The notes beneath the pieces are model-generated. The model saw only the letters and a program-made list of their open reading frames with translations. It did not search any database and was not told where the DNA came from. Position numbers and translations under genes: made by a program. From contig JASHQT010000400.1 in assembly GCA_030039005.1 (NCBI GenBank), positions 1 to 48,994 on the forward strand: a stretch of 48,994 bases of DNA, given 5' to 3'. This DNA comes from Bryobacteraceae bacterium (GTDB lineage Bacteria; Acidobacteriota; Terriglobia; Bryobacterales; Bryobacteraceae). This document shows, piece after piece, positions 44,032 to 48,994 of the stretch. Numbering within the stretch: the stretch's first letter is position 1; every line of letters begins with the position of its first letter.

Positions 44032-45266
44032 CCGACATGGCGCCGCATCGCCGCGCCGTCCCAACCGCGGGAATCCACCATGTCGGCGGCGATGGGGAGC
44101 ACCGGGATGCCGCTGGCCTGGAGCGCCCGTTCGATGAAACGATTGCCGGTGGCCGACGGGCGCGTCCCGAGCGGCTCGAGCACCAGCGCGGCGTCGATGC
44201 GATGCCGCTTGGCCTGATCCACGATCCACTCATTCGCCCACGGCGGATTGTGAAGCTGCTCGTTGAAGCTCACCGTTCGGCTGGCCAGCGCCCGCAAAGG
44301 ATCGTCCAGACCGTAGCGGATGTAGCCGTCCGGCCCGAATGCCAGGTACATCGACCAAACAAACACCGCGCCGTATGGTTCTTCGAAAGCAGTATAGAAA
44401 TCCGTGTCGTGCCACAATCCCGCGCCGACCCACATCAGCCGCAGGCGTTCATTGGGACACGCCGCGACGCCGGCATCGGCGCGCGCTTTGACTTCATCGC
44501 GAAACGCGCGAGCGTGCGTGATGGCCCAGTCGCTTCCCCGCACCCACTGCGTGGCCATCACGTTGCTGACTTGCTCGTGCATGCGGACGGGTGTTTTCGG
44601 CGCGCGACAGATCAGGTCGCGCACGTCCTCGAAATATTCTTCCTGGCGGTTGACACCTTCCATCAGGGTGCGCAGCCGCTGGGAAGCGAAGCGGTTGCCG
44701 CTGATGCGTTCCAACGCCGCGATGAGCGATTGAAACTGGGAGACCATAAAATCCAGGCGATGAGCCTCGAAAAGTTCGTTCCAATGGAAGCGGCTGAGTT
44801 CCCACCAGCGCGGCGGCAGTTCGCAGGCGCCGGGCACATCCAGCGGAAAGAACGGGCTGCCGAGCCGCTCGGCCCAAATCTCGAAAACCCGCTGGATGCA
44901 ATCGCACGTCAATCGCGCCGATACCAACGCGGGCTTTGGCAGACCTCCCCAGGGCGCTTGGGCCGGATCACCGGCGAGGGTGGAGGCCAGCGAGAGGCTG
45001 CAATAGCGGCACAAACCATCGTGATAGCCCAGGGCATTGAGGCCGTCGAGATAGGAGGGCGCCAGCCGCTTGGCCGCAACGACGGAAGCCCACCATTGGT
45101 TGCTGACCACCGGAATATCCAGCGCCTGGAAGAGCTCCAGCGGCATGTCGGCCTGAACCAAAGCATAAGGTTTCTGTTTTTCGAAAACGTCGCGCCGGAG
45201 ATCCGCAAACCAGCCCTTTTGATATTCCGCGGCCATTGCGCTCGATTGCAATTGCTTCTCAGCCAC
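43983..45266 (-). CDS. 2-hydroxyacyl-CoA dehydratase/benzoyl-CoA reductase family subunit
   Basis: I prefer GTG 45266, overlapping the upstream stop by eight bases with GGAGAGG upstream, over TTG 45293. The 427-residue product resembles HgdA/B, FldB/C or BcrB/C subunits: an N-terminal Rossmann-like half with DIPVVSNQWW, CRYCSLSLA and LTCDCIQRV, which hold candidate Fe-S cysteines, and a C-terminal half with MWVGAGLWHD and LEPLGTRPS. Such subunit pairs hold a [4Fe-4S] cluster and remove water from 2-hydroxyacyl-CoA or reduce aromatic CoA esters. Its partner is the next gene upstream. An ATP-dependent activator is needed in known systems and is not in the window. Confidence 0.75.
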   Translation of the reverse strand: MAEKQLQSSAMAAEYQKGWFADLRRDVFEKQKPYALVQADMPLELFQALDIPVVSNQWWASVVAAKRLAPSYLDGLNALGYHDGLCRYCSLSLASTLAGDPAQAPWGGLPKPALVSARLTCDCIQRVFEIWAERLGSPFFPLDVPGACELPPRWWELSRFHWNELFEAHRLDFMVSQFQSLIAALERISGNRFASQRLRTLMEGVNRQEEYFEDVRDLICRAPKTPVRMHEQVSNVMATQWVRGSDWAITHARAFRDEVKARADAGVAACPNERLRLMWVGAGLWHDTDFYTAFEEPYGAVFVWSMYLAFGPDGYIRYGLDDPLRALASRTVSFNEQLHNPPWANEWIVDQAKRHRIDAALVLEPLGTRPSATGNRFIERALQASGIPVLPIAADMVDSRGWDGAAMRRHVGQFLEGLSSKTGRDCA

Positions 45267-46320
45267 GAGCAAGCCTCTCCACGAAGGCACCAATCGTTTC
45301 CTCGCAAGCGCTCCGCACCATCAGGTGCGGAATGGCTCGCTGGTTCAGAAAGGCGCGCAGCCGCGGATAATCCCAGCCGAGCACGTCATCGTCGGGCGGG
45401 AGGTAAAAGATCACCCCATCTACCTCCTGCGCCTTCTGGTAAAACCATTCGTCCGCAATGGCCGCCGGAAAAACGCGGGGGCTGGGAGCGTCGAAGTAGT
45501 ATTTTTCGAAGACGGCTTGGAGCGGATCTTGGATAACTTCGATATCTCGACCGGCGGCCCGCGATCCCCACCAATCGTCTTCCGCGACGACGACGGCGCC
45601 ACAAGACTCTATTGCCGCGCAGCAATCCGGGTTGTCCTGGGGCGTGCCTTTGATCAGGATGCGCGGACCTGCGAGAGGCGCCCGAGCCTCGATTTCCCGC
45701 AGTGCTTCCCTTGCCAGGCGCGCGTATTCCGTGCGATCCATAAAATACCAGGCGCCGATCAGCGCGAGCGCTTCGGATCCCGAGAGCTTTGGGCTGCGAC
45801 CTTCGCGCATTTGCAATAGAGAGCGAATGGCAGCGCGCGCCCGGTTGCTTTCCTGAATCGCGGCCTGAAGAGCTTCATGCTCGATTGAGCGGCCGCTCAT
45901 CTGCTCCAGTTGGGTCTGTAACTCGTGCGTTCGTTCCAGGCCGTAATCCTGCGCTTCCGCGGATCGGGTGTGGAGCAAGTTGTACAGAATGGGCCGCGGG
46001 CAGCGCTCCGCGCCCTGACGGATCATCTCGCGCAGGTAGAGATAGAGCTTGTGCTCTTGCTCCGAGGTTCGAGGAAGCACTACCGCACTGAGCGCCCCGG
46101 CTTCGCCGGACAGCAGGAAATCGAAAACTGCCTTGATGCGCGAGCTGAACACGTCTTCCATGTAGCGGTCCGCCAACGGCGTCGTGGCCTTGCGCGGGCT
46201 AAGTAGGAAAGGTTGAAAGCCAGCGGCGCGGACGAGTTCCCAGGGAACGGTGTTGGAAGTGATCCCGACTACCGGCAAACCCGACGGCACGTCGCGACGC
46301 TCGTAGACTTCGCGCAGCAC
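45259..46320 (-). CDS. 2-hydroxyacyl-CoA dehydratase family second subunit
   Basis: GTG 46320 starts 353 residues. The N-terminal half has VVGITSNTVPWELVRAAGF, the family opening (GxxCxxxPxEL-like, here with Asn-Thr in place of the usual Cys), followed by LPRTSEQEHKLYLYLRE. The C-terminal half has ILIKGTPQDNPDCCAAIES, close to the GSxxxN motif of HgdB-type subunits, and DGVIFYLPPDDDVLGWDYP. The change of the usual first cysteine may alter cluster binding. It stands between a class III CoA-transferase and the second dehydratase subunit in one minus-strand operon, an order like fldA-fldB-fldC. Confidence 0.75.
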   Translation of the reverse strand: MLREVYERRDVPSGLPVVGITSNTVPWELVRAAGFQPFLLSPRKATTPLADRYMEDVFSSRIKAVFDFLLSGEAGALSAVVLPRTSEQEHKLYLYLREMIRQGAERCPRPILYNLLHTRSAEAQDYGLERTHELQTQLEQMSGRSIEHEALQAAIQESNRARAAIRSLLQMREGRSPKLSGSEALALIGAWYFMDRTEYARLAREALREIEARAPLAGPRILIKGTPQDNPDCCAAIESCGAVVVAEDDWWGSRAAGRDIEVIQDPLQAVFEKYYFDAPSPRVFPAAIADEWFYQKAQEVDGVIFYLPPDDDVLGWDYPRLRAFLNQRAIPHLMVRSACEETIGAFVERLARG

Positions 46321-46323
46321 GCT

Positions 46324-47580
46324 TCAAATCACCTGCCGCGCTCGGAGGTCTTCGATCCGCTCCGCGGAATAACCAAGCAGTCCGCCGTACACGGCGTCGT
46401 TGTGTTCGCCCAAGCCGGGCGGCGGCTGGTCAAATCCGGCTTCGGCGCGCGAGAACTTAATCGGCAGGCCCATTCCGTAAACGTCGTCCACCAGGCCGTA
46501 CTTGGGATGCGCTAACGGTACGGTCTCGCCGCGAGCAACGACACGCGGATCGCGAACCGCCTCCCGCGGATTTCGTACTTCAGCCGCGGGCACGCCGAAC
46601 TGGTCGAGAGCTGTGATCACTTCGGAGCTGGTCCTCGTACGGGTGAATGACTCGATGATAGCGTCTAGTTCGCTTACGTTGATGACCCGATCATCGCGGC
46701 GCGCGAACCGCGGGTCGGCGCTCAAATCTGGCCGGCCGATCGCGCGAAACAGCGCATGCGCGAAGGACTCCATGGGCGCGCAGATTGATACATAACCGTC
46801 CTCGGTGCGATACATCCCGAACGGAGCCAGCCGCGGCACTGTCAGGCCGGTTCTTTGCGGCACTCCGCAACGCTCCAACAAATCAAATGGTTCACCCGAC
46901 ACCATCATGGTCATCACCCCGAGCATAGAAATGTCGACGTGCTGGCCTTGTCCGGTGCGTTGCGCCTGATGAATGGCCGCGAGCACGCCGATCACGCCAA
47001 ATAGCGGCGCCGTGAGATCGGCGAAAGGAACGCCGATCCTGACCGGAGGATCGTTCGGGCCGCCGGAGGTCATCATGACGCCGCTCAATGCCTGAATGAT
47101 CGCGTCCATGGCTTTATTTGTTCCGGGCGCTTTGCCCGTTTCCGGATCCTCTTCACTCCCGTAGCCGGTGATGGAGCAGTAGACCACGCGCGGATTGATT
47201 TGTTGCGCAAAGCTGTAGCCGGCGCCGAGCCGCTCCAGCGTGCCTCGGCTGAAATTTTCGACGATGACGTCGGCTTGCCGCACCAGGTCGCCCAGAACGA
47301 CGCGCCCTTCCGGGTGCTTGAGGTTCAGCGTGATACCGAGCTTGTTGCGAAGCCGGTTCAGCGCCGAAACCGAAATGTCGTCGTCATGCTGCCGCGCGAG
47401 TGTCCCACCCTCCGAGCCTAAGTAAGGTGCGTTCGAGCGGCAGCTGTCGCCGCCGCCCACGGGATTCTCGATCTTGATCACCCGAGCACCCAAGCCTGCC
47501 AGCAGCAATGTGGCGAAAGGTCCGGCCAGAGCCGTTGTGAGATCGAGAACCGTAATGTCTGCGAGCGGAGTATTGTGCAT
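46324..47580 (-). CDS. Class III CoA-transferase (CaiB/BaiF family)
   Basis: The 418-residue protein starts at ATG 47580. It shows the family opening VLDLTTALAGPFATLLLAGLGARVIKIENP, DVIVENFSRGTLERLG, and AMDAIIQALSGVM, where the catalytic Asp forms the acyl-aspartyl intermediate. These enzymes transfer CoA between carboxylic acids. In phenyllactate, 2-hydroxyisocaproate and 2-hydroxyglutarate pathways a CoA-transferase works directly with a 2-hydroxyacyl-CoA dehydratase; the two following genes encode such subunits with only 3 bp between, so the CoA donor and acceptor are probably the dehydratase product and substrate. The residue set reading GGGDSCRS after IENP is a small insertion relative to typical members. 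Confidence 0.9.
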   Translation of the reverse strand: MHNTPLADITVLDLTTALAGPFATLLLAGLGARVIKIENPVGGGDSCRSNAPYLGSEGGTLARQHDDDISVSALNRLRNKLGITLNLKHPEGRVVLGDLVRQADVIVENFSRGTLERLGAGYSFAQQINPRVVYCSITGYGSEEDPETGKAPGTNKAMDAIIQALSGVMMTSGGPNDPPVRIGVPFADLTAPLFGVIGVLAAIHQAQRTGQGQHVDISMLGVMTMMVSGEPFDLLERCGVPQRTGLTVPRLAPFGMYRTEDGYVSICAPMESFAHALFRAIGRPDLSADPRFARRDDRVINVSELDAIIESFTRTRTSSEVITALDQFGVPAAEVRNPREAVRDPRVVARGETVPLAHPKYGLVDDVYGMGLPIKFSRAEAGFDQPPPGLGEHNDAVYGGLLGYSAERIEDLRARQVI

Positions 47581-47615
47581 TACTCGCGCTCAAACGCACC
47601 GCGATCTTTATTGAC

Positions 47616-47629
47616 AGGTAACATTACCT
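47616..47629. promoter_or_regulatory. Inverted repeat after a TTGACA box in divergent region
   Basis: AGGTAA and TTACCT form a perfect 6-bp-arm inverted repeat with a CA spacer. It directly follows TTGACA (47611-47616) in the 100-bp region between the CoA-transferase (minus) and the secreted hydrolase (plus) starts. A regulator bound here could control either side. I found no matching -10 at the right distance. Confidence 0.4.
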
Positions 47630-47680
47630 TGCATTCCTTCTTGCCTTCTAATAATCTCCCAAGGAGACGGAGCTCGCACG

Positions 47681-48604
47681 ATGAGACCAATTTTACTCAC
47701 AATGATTTTGGCCGGCGCCTGTGTGTGGGCGCAGTCCACTCCGGCCCCCGCGGTGTCTTCGCAAGGCTCTGGTCCGTACCCCGCGGTAATGGAACAGGAC
47801 AGCGGCCTTCCCACCCATACCATTTACCGCCCCCAGGACCTCTCGAAGCTGCAAGGCCAGAAGCTTCCCATTGTGGCCTGGGGGAATGGCGCTTGTGTGA
47901 ACAACGGCGCGATGTTTCGAAACTTCCTGACCGAGATCGCCTCCTACGGCTTTCTCGCCATCGCGATCGGTCCGCCGCAAGCGGTACAACTCCCTCCCCG
48001 AGTACCCGCGCCGGGCGCTGCCAACTCTCGTCCCAGTCCAGGCCCACCGGCGACGAAGTCGACACAGTTGATCGACGCCGTCAACTGGGCCATCGCCGAG
48101 AATGGCCGCCGAGACAGCAAATATTACGAGAAGCTGGATACCTCCAAGATCGCCGTCATGGGACAGTCCTGCGGTGGGATTCAAGCGCTGGCGGTGGCGG
48201 AAGATCCACGCATTACATTGATCGGCATCTGGAACAGCGGAATCCTGAACGCGCCCCTCAACGGAGCCGCCCCCATCATGGAGGACGTCCGCAAGGAGCA
48301 GTTGGCAAAGCTGCACTCGCCGATCTTTTACATCACGGGCGATAAATCGGACATCGCGTTTGAGAACGGCATGGACGACTTCCGCCGGATCACGAAAGTG
48401 CCCGCGTTGCATGCCTACAAGGATGGCGTGGGGCACGGCGGGACATACAACCAGCCCAATGGCGGCGAGTTCGGCAAGGTCGCTGTCGCGTTGTTGCAAT
48501 GGCAGTTCCAGGGAAATCAGGAAGCGGCCAAGATGTTCCTGGGCGCGAATTGCGGCTTGTGCCGCGATCCGCGCTGGCACGTGGAGAAGAAAGGGATCGA
48601 GTAG
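47681..48604 (+). CDS. Secreted alpha/beta hydrolase
   Basis: ATG 47681 follows AAGGAGACGGAG. The 307-residue product has a signal peptide (1-17, ending VWAQ), then an alpha/beta-hydrolase domain resembling dienelactone-hydrolase/cutinase-like esterases: VAWGNGACVN near 65-74, nucleophile Ser163 in GQSCGG, TGDKSDIAFENG for the acid, and DGVGHGG for the His. A Cys pair near the C-terminus (GANCGLCRDPRW) and others suggest disulfides in the periplasm or outside. Neighbours on the divergent strand handle CoA thioesters, but no direct link is evident. Substrate unknown. Confidence 0.85.
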   Translation: MRPILLTMILAGACVWAQSTPAPAVSSQGSGPYPAVMEQDSGLPTHTIYRPQDLSKLQGQKLPIVAWGNGACVNNGAMFRNFLTEIASYGFLAIAIGPPQAVQLPPRVPAPGAANSRPSPGPPATKSTQLIDAVNWAIAENGRRDSKYYEKLDTSKIAVMGQSCGGIQALAVAEDPRITLIGIWNSGILNAPLNGAAPIMEDVRKEQLAKLHSPIFYITGDKSDIAFENGMDDFRRITKVPALHAYKDGVGHGGTYNQPNGGEFGKVAVALLQWQFQGNQEAAKMFLGANCGLCRDPRWHVEKKGIE

Positions 48605-48720
48605 CCATGCAAGGCTCTCGATTCTGCCTGGCTCTCGTCGGCGGCTTCGTTCATCCCGCGCACACTTGCACAGCGACGATGTCGCCCCGGGTTTATTAAG
48701 CTCTCAAGGTTTGCACTGCT

Positions 48721-48994
48721 TCATGTGGTTGCCGGCCGCTTTCGTACGTTTTTCTTGGTCGCACCCGGCGCAAAGTGATTTAAGGCGGTGACAAGTGGAC
48801 GGGCGCCGCGCGGAAGGGCCGTGCGCTTCACCAGGATTTCGCGATTATCGATATCGCGCCCATAGAGTTTCCGATTTTCACCTTTATCCGGCCGTAAGGA
48901 GGCGCCTTCGAGGGACAGCCCAACAAACAAACCTTTCGATCGCGACCAGGAGATCATGGGGGCGCGCATAAAGACGTCGGTGTTCGCGCTCGTG
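48721..48994 (-). CDS. SYLF-domain lipid-binding protein, C-terminal part (truncated by window edge)
   Basis: The frame stays open to the last base of the window, so the N-terminal part is missing. The visible stretch has the SYLF (Ysc84-type) ending: APMISWSRSKGLFVGLSLEG followed by SLRPDKGENRKLYG and REILVK. SYLF proteins bind phosphoinositides or other lipids in eukaryotes; bacterial members are secreted and little studied. The nominal ATG at 48969 is internal, because family sequence continues before it. Confidence 0.75.
   Translation of the reverse strand, partial: TSANTDVFMRAPMISWSRSKGLFVGLSLEGASLRPDKGENRKLYGRDIDNREILVKRTALPRGARPLVTALNHFAPGATKKNVRKRPATT

Noticed and set aside
43761..45536. 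591-aa plus-strand frame
   Set aside because: Antisense to the dehydratase subunit, which has clear family motifs on the minus strand; composition is Arg/His/Gln-rich.
48605..48720. Possible short gene after the secreted hydrolase
   Set aside because: A short frame begins ATGCAAGGC at 48607 but has no ribosome site or recognisable content and is only about 30 codons in the free region.

Overview
The window reads as a chromosomal segment of an acidobacterium, most likely a Bryobacterales/Solibacter-type soil organism. The reasons are the many secreted proteins of the acidobacterial family built around G-T/I-W and GHWEGDTLVV-like motifs, a DUF6152 protein, several secreted metallo-beta-lactamase-fold and alpha/beta-hydrolase proteins, uniformly high G+C and frequent GTG/TTG starts. 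This is inference from gene content. No rRNA, tRNA, CRISPR array, insertion sequence or transcription factor gene was recognised.

Left part (1-5523): a truncated Cys-rich Sel1-like protein, a membrane-anchored spermidine-synthase-like protein, and a minus-strand run of secreted proteins (two members of the GHWEGD-type family flanking a DUF6152 protein).

Peptide-modification locus (5731-8282, minus strand): four tightly packed genes encode a 156-aa Cys-rich protein, a 110-aa peptide with a double-Gly leader-like N-terminus, a 64-aa DUF1843-like peptide carrying an exact Y-x10-GDL motif, and a radical SAM/SPASM enzyme with an added C-terminal CxxC/CxxC zinc-ribbon-like segment. This looks like a variant of the poorly understood Y-X(10)-GDL radical SAM systems.

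Biosynthetic cluster (8962-30288): a methyltransferase and a type II thioesterase overlap on the plus strand. After a short minus-strand coiled-coil gene and a small ORF comes a collinear, overlapping assembly line: NRPS (C-A-PCP, Leu-like code), PKS (KS-AT-KR-ACP, malonyl type), NRPS (C-A-PCP, code not recognised), NRPS (C-A-with-inserted-methyltransferase-PCP, Val/Ile-like code), NRPS (C-A-PCP, Val-Asp beta-alanine-type code). The first NRPS plus the ketoreducing PKS module would build a statine-type gamma-amino-beta-hydroxy acid; an N-methyl Val/Ile and a beta-amino acid would follow. No cis thioesterase or reductase domain ends the line. No PPTase, loading ligase or dedicated exporter lies next to it.

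Right part (30420-48994): aromatic and ester catabolism plus secreted hydrolases. pobA is divergent from a tannase/feruloyl-esterase. A minus-strand operon encodes a B3-type MBL protein, a small secreted protein and a protein with a zinc-site-degenerate MBL domain. A divergent plus-strand pair encodes another MBL protein and a double esterase. Then come an OmpA-like protein with a di-heme cytochrome, an MFS transporter, and a minus-strand operon of a class III CoA-transferase with two 2-hydroxyacyl-CoA dehydratase-type subunits. The window ends with a secreted alpha/beta hydrolase and a truncated SYLF-domain protein. Inverted repeats in two divergent intergenic regions are candidate operators.
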